A stretch of DNA of 64,000 bases. It comes from Welwitschia mirabilis (lineage: Eukaryota; Gnetophyta; Gnetopsida; Welwitschiales). Both the position numbers and the translations under genes were made by a program. The stretch spans positions 109,256,474-109,320,473 of the forward strand of contig JBOZIK010000001.1 of NCBI GenBank assembly GCA_051453625.1, read 5' to 3'. Every line of letters starts with the position of its first letter. Positions within the stretch are counted from its first letter, which is position 1. This document shows, piece after piece, positions 47,758 to 58,468 of this stretch. Under the pieces are notes generated by a model. It was not told the origin of the DNA. It saw nothing but the letters and a program-made list of their open reading frames with translations, and did no database searches.

Positions 47758-48330
47758 TAACTTAAACCAAGGAACAAAGATAAGAAAGAATCTAGTAGAT
47801 GGCCAAGGGAAGATCTTGTAAAAAGGATCTTCCAAGTTAATTACTTCTATCATGTTTAAGATATAGCAATAATCATCTGGAGATGTATAAAATTTTAACC
47901 TTTGTCCATTTATGCTTTGGATTTATTAAGTTTGAAGATCAGAGATCTCAACAAAGCCATTTGAGTGTACCCTTTTCACTTGATAAGGACCAAGCCATTT
48001 GGAGGTTATCTTGTTATGTATAGGATGTACTCGAGTATTATGCAAAATCATAAATTGACCTGTGTCTATAAGTTTAGCAATTTTGTCCTTGACTGCTAAC
48101 TTAATGATAGTATTAAGTAAGGATTTTCCTTAATAATGGTGAAGTTGACAACTAATGATCAATGGCTTATTAGGAGTGTTATTTACGAATATGTATTTCA
48201 AGCCATTAGGTAATTCTTTAAGTTGAAAATCATTTTCATCCTTCATAGCTATTGAACACCCATCTTGATGTAAAAGATTTTTAATGGATCTTACATATTG
48301 GATATCATGATTAAGTATGGTTTCAAATCC
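47757..48330 (-). pseudogene. GypB linker fused to integrase C terminus
   Basis: Minus strand: FQLKELPNGLKYIFVNNTPN near 48140-48225 is the PR-RT linker. It is followed within about 50 bases by TGQFMILHNTRVHPIHNKIT, KWLGPYQVKRVHSNGFVEI (47935-48000) and SINGQRLKFY, the GPY/F end of integrase. In GypP these two landmarks are separated by the whole of RT, RNase H and the integrase core. The junction is near 48095-48130. The element could only have moved with enzymes from another copy. Confidence 0.85.
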
Positions 48331-48379
48331 CTGATGAAAATCATTATTAGAAGAGTGATTTAAAAGATATGGGTTAAGG

Positions 48380-50056
48380 TTATAAGGATTTGAAAATTTT
48401 AAGGACTTAAAGATAATAAAATATTCTTCCTCATCATCTAATAGGTAGAGTTATGTAATGAAAGGAGCCTTTTTTCTAAAGGATGATGTTGAACTAACAT
48501 AGATGACATAACTTTTTCTTTTATGTTTAATTCTTCTTCCATGTCTTTTTTAGTGGAATTGAATACTGTGATACTAAACTTTTGTTACCTATATGATATT
48601 CCATCATCCCCGTGCAAGTCTCAATAACACAATGGACTATTGCACAAAAGGTTATTTCTAAAAGTAGATGGTGTCCTCCATTATGTTTAACCTCAATTAT
48701 GATCACATATGTAGGGCAGAAAGCTTTCTTAATTTGAATTACTAAATCTTTGATTATTCCTATAGATTTCTTAATTGATGCATTAGCCAAGTTCAATACT
48801 ATTTTAATATGTTTAATTCTTCATTTTAATCCAATATTTTTTTAAATGTGTAGAAGCATAATGTTAACACTTACTCCTATGTCTATTAGAGCTTTCTTGA
48901 TTTTGTTATTTCCTTCTAAAATAACACCAATAGTAGTTGCCTCTCGATCTTTAAACTTAGGACATTTTTGAAAACTAAGTTGAAAAGAGATTATGTAATG
49001 AATACTTTACTTGGAATTATTCTCCTTTGTTTTCTTTTTACTAAGTCCTTCCAAAATTTTTTGTAGTGGGAGTTGTCTTAAAGAATCTTTCAAAAGTGTA
49101 AGTTGATAGTAACATCATTTATAATTGCTTTCAAACATTCATCATAAGTTGGATTGTTGTTTAATATTTCTAGTCATGAGTAATCTTATCTTTAGGATGT
49201 TGGTTGTTATTGTTAGACTTAGAAAAGTTTAGTTGATTAAGTTTCTCATAAGAAGTAGTGTTATGTCCACTTCTAGTTACTACTTTCCAATATTTCTTTA
49301 CATCACTTGGATTTGGAATAGCTTGAGTGACAAGTAATCCTTAAGTTCTTTAATTACTTAGCATGTTTTATCAAAGAAGGCCAATCAAATTTCCTAAGTT
49401 TTTATTCTCATTTTCTAAGATTTCATTAGTGGTATCTTGCGTATTTTTTAGTTTATCATTTCTCTATAAGGATCATTTTTATTATAGTTGGAAAAGTTGG
49501 GCTAAGAGTTATAACTTCTATATTTGTTATCAAATAAAGGTTGGAAAGATGTTAAAGGTTCATTGTTTCTTGGTGGATGTTATTAGTTATCTCCAAAGTT
49601 GTTTGGCCTTTTATTGAATGCATAAACTTCATTGAATATGGCCTTTCTACAAGTTAGTAAAGCTGGACATTCCTTGATAGAGTAATAGTTTTCATCACAT
49701 ATTTTACAATGGTTGAGTTGATTTAGCAATTTTACATTAGTTAAAGCTTTTGTGTAACTCTCCAATGTGCTAGTAATATCACTAAGTAGGGTGTTAACCT
49801 TTGGTTGATCTTCTTCATGTTGCACTTTTTTTGAGTCTCTAAGCATTTTACCTATAGTTCTAATGTCTTTACATGTGGTTTTTGGTCAATTTTAACTTCT
49901 TTCTACAAGGTCTTATAATAAGTTCCAAACATTTTTTAAGATTAAATTAATTAAATCTCCATCACATGAAAAATCTATCATTTATCTAGTTTGACTATTC
50001 AATCCACTATAAAAATGGTTAATAAGTTCTTTTTTTTCAAATTAATTCATCTGGTT
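48380..50056 (-). pseudogene. GypB protease and gag C-terminal part, copy 1
   Basis: The minus-strand open piece 48527-48796 reads NLANASIKKSIGIIKDLVIQ, then VEVKHN-like sequence, LLLEITFCAIVHCVIETCTG and MMEYHIGN. This is the C-terminal half of the protease (SIKYPRGIVEDVLV, LGRPFLATA type). 49583-49846 is open and carries the gag zinc knuckle CKICDENYYSIKEC, with His changed to Tyr (CAC>TAC), then FNKRPNNFGDN. The upstream end in gag is cut by the 100-N gap. Confidence 0.85.
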
Positions 50057-50156
50057 NNNNNNNNNNNNNNNNNNNNNNNNNNNNNNNNNNNNNNNNNNNN
50101 NNNNNNNNNNNNNNNNNNNNNNNNNNNNNNNNNNNNNNNNNNNNNNNNNNNNNNNN
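50057..50156. other. Assembly gap (100 N) between GypB gag-PR copies
   Basis: Left of the gap the sequence is in gag; right of it the protease region begins again (aaggcagagttatgtaa... matches 48445). Confidence 0.95.
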
Positions 50157-52440
50157 ACAAGGCAGAGTTATGTAAATAAACAAGCCTTTCTTTTAAAGAA
50201 TGATGTTGAACTAACATGGATGATCTAACGTTTTCTTCTATGTTTAGTTCATCTTCCATGTCCTTTTCAACAGCATCAAATACTCTAATACTAAACTTTT
50301 TATTACTTATACGACATTTCATCATCCCTATACGAGTATCAATGACATAATGAGCTATTACATAAAAGGCTCTTCATAAAAGTAGAGGGTATTCACCATT
50401 ATGTTTAAATTCTATAATGACCACATTTATAGAATAAAAGGCTTTTCAATTTGAATTACTAAATCTTTGATTATTCCTATAGGTTTCTTAATTGATGCAT
50501 CAGCCAATTCTAACACTATTTTGATAGGTTCAATTCTTTCTTCTAATCCAAGATTTTTACAAATGTGTAAAGGAATAATATTGACACTTGCTCCTATGTC
50601 TATTAAAGCTTTCTTGTTTTTCTTATTTCCTTTTTAAATAACACCAACAATGGCTGCCCCTAAATCTTTAAACTTAGGATATTTCTCGGAAACTAAGTTG
50701 GAAAGAGATTGAGCAATGAATACTTTACTTGAAATTACTCTTTTTTGTTTTTTTTTACTAAGTCCTTCCAAATTTTGCTGTAGTTAGATTTGTCTTAAAA
50801 GATATTCCAAAAGAGTAGGTTGATAGAAACATCATTCATAATTGCTTTCAAACATGGGTAGTCTCCTCCTTGGAATGTTAGTTGTTGTTGTTGGATTTAG
50901 AAAAGTTTAGTTGATCAAGAATTTCAATATCCTCTTCTTGAGGTTTTTTTTTTTATGGATAGAAGTTAAAGGTTTCTCATGAGGAATAGTACTATGTCCA
51001 CTTCTAGTTACTACTTTCGAACCTTTGATTACATCATTTGAATTTGGAATAGTTTGAGTGGCAAGTGATCCTTGAGGTCTTTGATTTTATAACATGTTTT
51101 ATTAAAGGAGGAAAATCAAATTTTTTAAGTTTTTAATTTGATTTTCTAAAATTCCATTAGTGGTGTCTTGTGTCTTTTTTAGTTCCTTCATCATTTCTCT
51201 ATAAGAATCATTTTTATTGTAGTTAAAAAATTGGACTGAGAGTTATGACTTCTGTATTTATTATTAAATAAAGGTTGGAAAGATGTTAAAGTTTTATTAT
51301 TTTTTAGTGGATATTGTTGATTACCTCTAAAGTTATTTGACCTTTGATTGAATATATAAACTTTATTTAATATGGCCTTTCTATAAGTTGGTAAAGCTAG
51401 GAATTCCTTGGTAGAGTGATAGTTTTCATTACATATTTACAATGGCTGAGTTGATTTAGCAATTTTACATCAGTTAAAGTTTTTGTGTAACTCTCCAATG
51501 TGCTAGTAAGATCACTAAGTAGAGTGTTAACCTTTTATTATTATTATTCATGTTTCACTTTTTTTGAGTTTTTAAGCATTTGAGTCTTTAAGCATTTTGC
51601 CTACAGTTCTACTATCTTTACATGTAGTTTTTGGCCAATTTTGACTTTTTTCCACAAGGTCTTATAATACGTTCCAAGAATTGTTAAGGTTAAATTAAGT
51701 AAATCTCCACCACATGAAAAATCTACCATTTGTCTGGTTTGACTATTCAATCCACTATAGAAATGATTAATAATTTTTTACTTTTCAAATTCATTAACTA
51801 AGTTGCATGACATAGCGAGCAAGAATATTTCATATGTTAAGGAATAATTTTTATAAGGGTATTATTGAAAATTTGTTACTTCTTACTTCTTCTTATCCTC
51901 ATTACTGTCTCATTCATGAACCATTTGATAAATACTTCTTGTACATGATTTCATAACTTAAGAATCCTATGTAAAATGGTTTTAAGCTAATTCTTTGATT
52001 TTATTTTAAGGTAAATGGAAAGACTATCATATAGGTCCTATCTAAAATTTTATTTTTCCCATTTTCTGAGGTAAGGATGATTTGTTCAATATCAACTATG
52101 TGTTGAAATGGATTTTCATTAGATTCTTCAGAAAAAAAGGATAAGCATTCAAGTTTTTTAACTCTACATCATCTCCAAGGGGTAGGTCAAATGGATTTTA
52201 AAGTTTCCTCTTTTGTTGGCTAACATATCCTTTAAGAAAAAAAAGGTTCGTTGGATGCCATAGAAATAATAGTATTAGGATGATTAGGAAAAAGAAGAGA
52301 GGTAAGATTTTTAATAGAACTTGGTTAATTTTTAGAAATTTTCAAAGACTTAGGAGTATACAAATAATAAATAATAAATGTAGAATAATTGTCTTGATTA
52401 ATTAAAGAATTAAATTTTTTTTCTCACCTCGAGTTTTTGA
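50157..52440 (-). pseudogene. GypB-type gag and protease, copy 2
   Basis: Minus strand, a diverged second copy of 48440-50056 that continues further upstream into gag. The protease half is at 50200-50530 (IKKPIGIIKDLVIQIE; MMKCRISNKKF; VEKDMEDELNIEENV). The knuckle near 51420-51450 has lost one base and its last Cys, but keeps His. 51700-51760 matches the gag core (TRQMVDFSCGGDLLN type). 52060-52240 holds the gag N terminus (VELKNLNAYPFF-like; NPFDLP). The ends of this segment are both next to 100-N gaps. Confidence 0.8.
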
Positions 52441-52929
52441 ATTAAAGTCCATCAAACCTTATTTAATTTCTTTATCAAGAAAATGTTTTTAATGAGTGGA
52501 TTTACCTTTGCTGCTATTTACCATTACCCTGTAAGATCAATTTATGTTAAACAAACTTATTTACATTCAGGTGGCATTAATATCAAGGATTATTAAAAGG
52601 TGTAAGGAGTAGGATCTACAAAATGAATGTGGTAATCACTTAGATTACATGAAGTACAAAGTGTAGGCTGAGTTTGTTCCAAATAATAATCAATATGGTA
52701 ACCCCCAAAATCACACAAGTGCAACGGGTAGACCTAATAGATTGCTGAATTAAAATATGAATTCTTAAGATTTCACTTAAAGGTAAAAAAAGGGAAAATT
52801 ATAATAAATAAAAATTACAATTTGTAAGAAAGGAAATTAAAGTATACTCCAAATGAATAATCAAACAATTACTTGTAGATAAAAAGCTAATCAAGCACTT
52901 ACAAGTAGATTCAAGAGGATAAAATACAA
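52441..52929 (-). other. GypB-type leader, copy 2
   Basis: Non-coding sequence upstream of gag on the minus strand. It repeats as 53395-53880 after the next gap (aagtccatcaaa, gtaagatcaatttatgtt, gggtagayctaatagattgctgaatt). Confidence 0.75.
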
Positions 52930-53029
52930 NNNNNNNNNNNNNNNNNNNNNNNNNNNNNNNNNNNNNNNNNNNNNNNNNNNNNNNNNNNNNNNNNNNNNNN
53001 NNNNNNNNNNNNNNNNNNNNNNNNNNNNN
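52930..53029. other. Assembly gap (100 N) between GypB leader-gag copies
   Basis: Sequence after the gap (53030-53880) repeats 52095-52929. Confidence 0.95.
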
Positions 53030-53902
53030 TGTGTTAGAATGGATCTTCATTAGGCTCTCTAAAAAAGATAAAATAAGCATTTAAGTCTTTTAACTCTACA
53101 TCATCTCTAGGAGGTAGGTCAAATGGGTTTTAAAGTTTCCTCTTTTTGTTGGCTAATATATCCTTTAAAGTAATATTTGAATTAGAATATTTGTTGGATG
53201 CTATGGAGGTAATAGTATTAGATGATTAGGCAAAAGAAGAGATGTAGGATTTTTAGTAGAATTTGATTAATTTTTAGAAATTTTCAAAGACTTAGAAGTA
53301 TGTGAACAAGAAATAGTTAATGCAGAATAATCATCTTGCTTAATTAAAAAATTAAATTTTTATTTCTCAGCTCAAGTTCTTGAATTAAAGTCCATCAAAT
53401 CTTTTTTATTACTTTATTAAGAAAATGTCTTTTCATAAGTGTATTTTCCTTTTCTTCTATTTATCATTCCTTGTAAGATCAATTTATGTTAGACAAACTT
53501 CTTTACATTCAAGTGGCATCAATCTCTAAGATTACTCAAAGGTGCAAGGAGTAGGATCTACCAATGAATGTGGCAATTACTCAAATCGCACAAAGTGTAA
53601 AGTGTAGGTCATGTTTGTTACAAATAAAAATCAATGTGGTAATCCCCAAGATCACACGAAGTGCAAGGGGTAGATCTAATAGATTGCTGAATTGAAATAT
53701 GAATTCTTAGAATTACACTTTAAAGTAAAGAAAGAAAAAGTACAAGAAATAAAAATTACAATTTATAAGAGAGGAAATTAAAGTACACTCTAACTGGATA
53801 ATCAAACAATTACTTATAGACCAAAAGGTAATCAAGCAATTATAAGTAAATCCAAGAGGATAAAATAAAACACTGCTTAAAAAAATAAATTAAACTTGAA
53901 GT
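53030..53902 (-). pseudogene. GypB gag N terminus and leader adjoining the 5' LTR
   Basis: Minus strand: 53030-53200 encodes the gag N terminus (VKRLKCLFYLF, NPFDLPPRDDVE-like). 53201-53902 is the leader up to the primer site. This copy is physically joined to the GypB 5' LTR, so it is the element's true 5' end. Confidence 0.75.
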
Positions 53903-53922
53903 CTTCCTCAACAGCGAAGTGA
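53903..53922 (-). promoter_or_regulatory. GypB primer binding site (tRNA-Asp type)
   Basis: The minus strand TCACTTCGCTGTTGAGGAAG aligns with TGGCGCCGTTGCCGGGGAAG at most positions. Most differences are transitions. It lies three bases from the LTR. Confidence 0.75.
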
Positions 53923-53925
53923 AAA

Positions 53926-54945
53926 TGTTATGATGTGTATTTGTGATTCTAATTCAAATATTCTAAAAATCAANNNNNNNNNNNNNNNNNNNNNNNNNNN
54001 NNNNNNNNNNNNNNNNNNNNNNNNNNNNNNNNNNTGGGATCAACCCAAATGTCGTACACTTAGAAAATACTTTTGAAAGAGAATATGAATATTTTCTTTT
54101 ATAAAGAGAAGAATAAATATTTTGGACTTTTTCTTTCAAGGAAATAAAATTAACAATATAAAGATGAAGATGGAATGCAATGCAATGTAATGAAATGAAA
54201 TGAAATTAAATGAATATAAATATAATGCAGTGAATTAATTAAACTTCCAATATACTATTACTTAGATTAATCCTTATAATCTATTTCAATTACAAATTTA
54301 TGTCAGTTAAATTACAATTAAGATAAGCTATAAGAAAGAATAATAAAACAATTGAAAATATTTTAATTTAATAAATACTTTTATTAATGAAATTGAAGTA
54401 CATTCACTTATGATAACAACTCCTCAATGAAAGATTCACTGCTTAACACTAAGGTGTTCCTTTTCACAAGTAGCATGGATCTCCTTTCCTTTAATAATAT
54501 CCAATTTTCATAAGAATGTAAATGCAAAAGATGATTTTGAATAGGGTCTATTTATAAGTTGGGATAGGTTACTAAAGGATGTAAAACAAAGAGGTACAAG
54601 TTAAATATATCCTTTTATACCAATTTAATTAAATTTATACATTATTTTAAGTGTTGTCAGGATGACACCATCTACCAACTAATTCTTAACATGTATTGAA
54701 AATGATGACTGTTATTCCAGTCATTATCCCGATGACACATAGGACGACAATGCTTTTCTGACTGTCATCCCCTCTATTGCTTTAGTTAATTATTATTTAA
54801 AAATGGATTCTTATTTGAAATATTATTGCATATTTTGGCTTGTGATAAAGCTTTGTAGAATTTGCACAAATTCCTAGAAAAACCTATTAATAAGACCTAA
54901 AGGTTTACTCTAAAATTATATTAAATAGGTTAAGTTGGCATCACA
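53926..54945 (-). repeat. GypB 5' LTR
   Basis: + strand tgttatgatg...ggcatcaca. Contains a 61-N gap (53974-54034), a TATA box on the minus strand (54549-54558, CTTATAAATA), and facing-repeat modules at 54648-54672 and 54715-54772 (gttattccagtcattatccc, gatgacacataggacgac). Confidence 0.85.
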
Positions 54946-56010
54946 ATAGAAAACTTATATTTTTCTTTCTTTCTCTTTATTTTCATCGTGCCAAGGCAAA
55001 AGATTCTAGTTTCAATAAAGAATAGAGGTAAAGATAAGAAACGAGAGCTAGTTTTTGTGACTTCTAGGGTAAATGTGTTGTGAACTTAAAGTTTTAATAA
55101 GAAGCCTTTTGCTATAAAGAGGGTTATTCTACATGATACATTTAGGTATTATTTCAAGCTTTTGCCCAAGTTAGAAGAGTTAGGTTGAACATACATTCTA
55201 AATCCTGCTACTTATACTCTGGTAAATTTAGTTTATATGTTTTACTATAATGGTTCTTATCAGTATGTGTAGAATTAGTTTGTTTTAAATTTATATGGTA
55301 TTAATATTAAACTTGATCCTGAATTGATTTCTAATGCTACTGGTTTTTAGTAAAACTATGTAGAACATGTGCATATTACTTTAGTTTTAATTTTAGATAG
55401 TTTAATTTTCAGAGATAAACTCAATGAATTTTTTGTAAAAGATAAAAGGGATGCTACTTATATTTTGAGGCCAATATACAAGGTACTATTTTGCATCATC
55501 TCTACTAATCTCATTTCAAATCTTGGCCATAGGGTTGAAGTGTCTCCTCTATATGCATATGTCATGTGTTGTTATACTCAAAGTATTCAACTCAACTTAA
55601 CTTAGCTAATTTTACAAAACATGACTTTTTACACTTCTATGAGTTTAGCAGTACTACCATATGGAGGTCTTATTACTAAGATGTTTCGTGAACAGAAAAC
55701 TCTATTGAAAGTTTAGGATGAAATTTTGAAATCACCAAAGCCATTTGATGAGTCCTCTCTTATTCAAATTAAAATTATGGAAGGCACCATGCTTGTAGCT
55801 CTACCTTATCCTCCTACAGGTGATTCAAGCACATGTAACTTGGTGAGTCTTCAAGAGATACCTCCTCAACCAACAAATGGCTCAAACAATTTCATCTCAG
55901 TTGTCTAACATAAAAAAAGGCTCTCATTGATTTTGGATTGAAGGTGGCATCCACCTCTTGCAGTAGCAATAGCAGTGGTAACATGGTGAAATCTAGCTAA
56001 ATATGTCCTT
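54946..56010 (+). pseudogene. Copia-2 extra 3' ORF, plant transposon-protein-like domain
   Basis: Resumes Copia-2 after GypB. A basic start (RNRGKDKKRELVFVTSRVN) is followed by AIKRVILHDTFRYYFKLLPK, YMFYYNG and LYGINIKLDPELISNATGF, a pattern known from plant proteins with (V)REFYANL...RGVxIxFxPxxIN. The open part 55369-55605 contains NLISNLGHRVEVSPLYAYV. After one stop, SLAVLPYGGLITKMF follows, then 55726-55908 (SSLIQIKIMEGTMLVALPYP) and a Ser-rich end (STSCSSNSSGNMVKSS). This matches what I know as the 'putative plant transposon protein' family. Its core aligns with the Copia-1 ORF. Function unknown; few stops for its context. Confidence 0.7.
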
Positions 56011-56404
56011 GAACTCTATTTCTTGCTTCTTCTTCTAGTCTTATTTCTCCTGTGTCTATTTGTTCTCTATTGTGTTTATGTGTTTGTTGGGCCGTCTCAC
56101 TCTTATGTATACAGAACTGCGAGGAATATGAAAATTAACTTTTTGATTAATGGCTAATATAATATTTATTGTTTTTATGTATTTTTATTATTGTCTTATT
56201 CACATGCTCTTCATGGGTATTTTGGTGTATCTTTTATTTTTTTTAAAGAATCAATGATGCCAAATGAGGAAGTAATGCTAATGCTATATGAGATATGATA
56301 GTTGTACCATTTCAACATGGATATCAAACTTAGGGGGAGCTAGTCTACATCTCAGGGAAAGGTTAATTTGAAAAGGTCCTTTAAACATTATATTTGTCAT
56401 CATT
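56011..56404 (+). other. Copia-2 3' untranslated region
   Basis: Non-coding, T-rich. It contains a purine patch (agggggagc near 56332) before the polypurine tract. Confidence 0.65.
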
Positions 56405-56418
56405 AAAAAGGAAGAGAT
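56405..56418 (+). promoter_or_regulatory. Copia-2 polypurine tract
   Basis: aaaaaggaagagat after tcatcatt and directly before the LTR start tgtaaatac. Same context as Copia-1. Confidence 0.85.
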
Positions 56419-57564
56419 TGTAAATACAAGGTTTTAATAATGCTAGTAGTCATAAGTATCAAGTGATAAAGATGAAAATCGTTCATCACAATTAAGTTAA
56501 TAAGATAACTTTTGCATGTAGATGTTCCCACTCAAATCTGGGAGGACATCCCCTCTTCTTATGGAAAAATGTATTTGTGATATGTCTAAAGCCCAAATAT
56601 TCCCACTCAAATAGGGTGGATGTTCCCTCTTCTTATGAGAAATATGACTGTTAGTTCTTAAGGCAGATGCCCCACTTTAAAGAGGTTAGATATCCCCTCT
56701 TTATTTGGTTTTTCCTTCAGTCTACACTTATGGCAAGTGTAAACATCCACTCCTTTCTAGAGTAGATGTCCCCACACTCCTAGTAGTGTAAATGTTTGTA
56801 CTACTTTGAAGGAATACATCCACCCCTCTAGGAGTGAGGATGTTCCTATTTTTTAAAGTGGACATCCTTTATTTATATCATTGAAAAAACGATCAGCAAC
56901 ATGCAAACACGTAATAGTTTTCAATGGATATTCTGTTTTGGTGTGCCATTCAATCATGTTGGAAATAAAAATTTTCTTGAATATCAGATTAACACACCTT
57001 AGAATCATCATTTAGGATTTCCCTTAAATGACTATTTTTCTCTTCTCTTTAAAAGATTTGAAATTTGTTTTATTAGGATTACATACATATACAATTCTAT
57101 GAAGTGAACTCTAAAGTAGTCTTTGGTGATCTCTATATTTTATAATTCTATCTTATGTGATCATTTTGATTAGTTCTTATACTATTTCATCCATGCTTGA
57201 GGCACAATCTAATTTCCTCTCTTTTTCTTATGATTGAGTCTGAGCCTTTAAAAGACTCCAAGTATGAAAGGCTGATGATAAGCCTAAAAATCATCATTAT
57301 TATATATGGTTTTGATGATCAACCAGAAAATCATTAGTTTAAGAATGAAAAGAGAACTCGGGAAGACGACATTATTTTCTCTCCTTAAGAAGTGAAGTAG
57401 TCAAGTTTTTTAACCATTATAAGTCTTGTGGACTAATTATGTTTTCTATTTTGTAATCTTTTATAGATATTTTTTTTTGAAAAACTAATTAATTTTCTTT
57501 AAAGAATAGATTTTTGGATTTATTATTTATTACTCTTCTTATTCATTCCCCTCTGGAAATTTTA
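56419..57564 (+). repeat. Copia-2 3' LTR
   Basis: Starts tgtaaatac and ends ggaaatttta. U3 repeats (56518-56860) pair gatgttcccactcaaat with ggacatcccctcttctt. R/U5 matches the 5' LTR through gaagtgaactctaaa and cctttaaaagactccaagt. Confidence 0.9.
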
Positions 57565-58468
57565 CCACATTCTCATGATACGAATTACATCCTAGTGACC
57601 ATTGATTATGTTACTAAGTGGGTCGAAGCTATTTCTACTACTAATAATGATGCCCAAACCGTTTGCAATTTTGTCCAAACTCATATCTTTCAAAATTTTG
57701 ATTTTCCAAGAATTATCATTAGCAATTAAGAATCTCACTTTATTAATTACCTTTTTCAAAAACCTCTTTTATTTATTAGCATTGAATGTAGAATTGCATG
57801 TGCTTATCATCCTCAAACTAATGATTGAGCAAAAAATGCAAATAGAGAAATTAAAAAGATGCTATAAAAATTAGTCTTTGTTAATAAGAAATCTTAGTCT
57901 TTTAAACTTAATGATGTACTTTGGGCTTATCATACTACTTGATGTAACTCTTTAGGTTTTTCACTATATGAAACTATGTAAAAAAAGGTTTATGTCTTGT
58001 TAGTTAATGTTTTCTATAACTCTTATCAATTCACCCATCAACTTAATCTTGTAAAAATGGATAAAAATCTTAAAACTTAGTTAGCTCAACTTGACCATTT
58101 AGATGAAAAATGTACTCATGCCTTATATCGTCAACTTATTCATAAAGCCCATGCTTAGTTTAAACCTGACAAAATAATTATCCACAAACAATTTAAAACT
58201 GATCAACTTATTCTTCTATATAACATACGAGCATGTCTTTTATACAACAAGTTAATTTCTAAATGGTTAGGGCCTTATCTTATATAAAAAGTACATTCAA
58301 ATGACTCAGTTGAAATCTTCGATCCAAACACTAGAAAAATTTAAAAACTTAATGGACAAAGGTTAAAAATTTATGAGTCATCTTCTAATAAAACCTTGAA
58401 AATGATAGAATTACTTTTCTTAGAAGCCCCTCTCAATGAGGAGGACCTTCCTCTTGTTCTTATCTAAA
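57565..58468 (+). pseudogene. Gypsy integrase remnant, catalytic core and C terminus
   Basis: Resumes the integrase cut at 40040. TNYILVTIDYVTKWVEA (57580-57633) keeps the first catalytic Asp (57604-57606). FPRIIISN has Asn for the second Asp (57724-57726). NREIKKML follows a Lys at the expected Glu position (57832-57834). ILLYNIRACLLYNKLISKWL then GPYLI (58210-58285) is the GPY/F module, and EAPLNEEDLPLVL ends the protein at 58468. The first 216 bases are open (57514-57729), but the triad is broken and stops follow. Confidence 0.9.

Larger units (their letters stand above)
46221..54945 (-). mobile_element. GypB: internally deleted gypsy element nested in Copia-2
   Basis: Minus strand: 5' LTR 53926-54945, tRNA-Asp-like primer site, leader, gag, PR, linker, then directly the integrase C terminus, a 3' UTR, polypurine tract and 3' LTR 46221-46883. 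RT, RNase H and the integrase core are missing. Gag-PR and leader-gag appear twice across 100-N gaps. Flanks: gatgg (46216-46220) and ataga (54946-54950); an imperfect ATGG/ATAG target copy is possible but not convincing. LTR ends TGTGATGCC...CATAACA. Confidence 0.85.
40041..57564 (+). mobile_element. Copia-2: decayed Ty1/copia element with an extra 3' ORF, hosting GypB
   Basis: LTRs 40041-41185 and 56419-57564 are collinear. Between them lie an iMet-type primer site, gag, PR, integrase, RT, RNase H, spacer, GypB (46221-54945, -), an extra ORF and a polypurine tract. It lies in a gypsy integrase. The flanks are acctata (40034-40040) and ccaca (57565-57569), consistent with a 5-bp target duplication differing by C/T (exact edge uncertain by one base). 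Same general architecture as Copia-1 but a different family: the LTRs do not align except for the ACATCC-type repeats. Confidence 0.9.

Noticed and set aside
46216-54950. Target duplication of GypB (gatgg / ataga)
   Set aside because: Only an imperfect ATGG/ATAG match; not enough to call.
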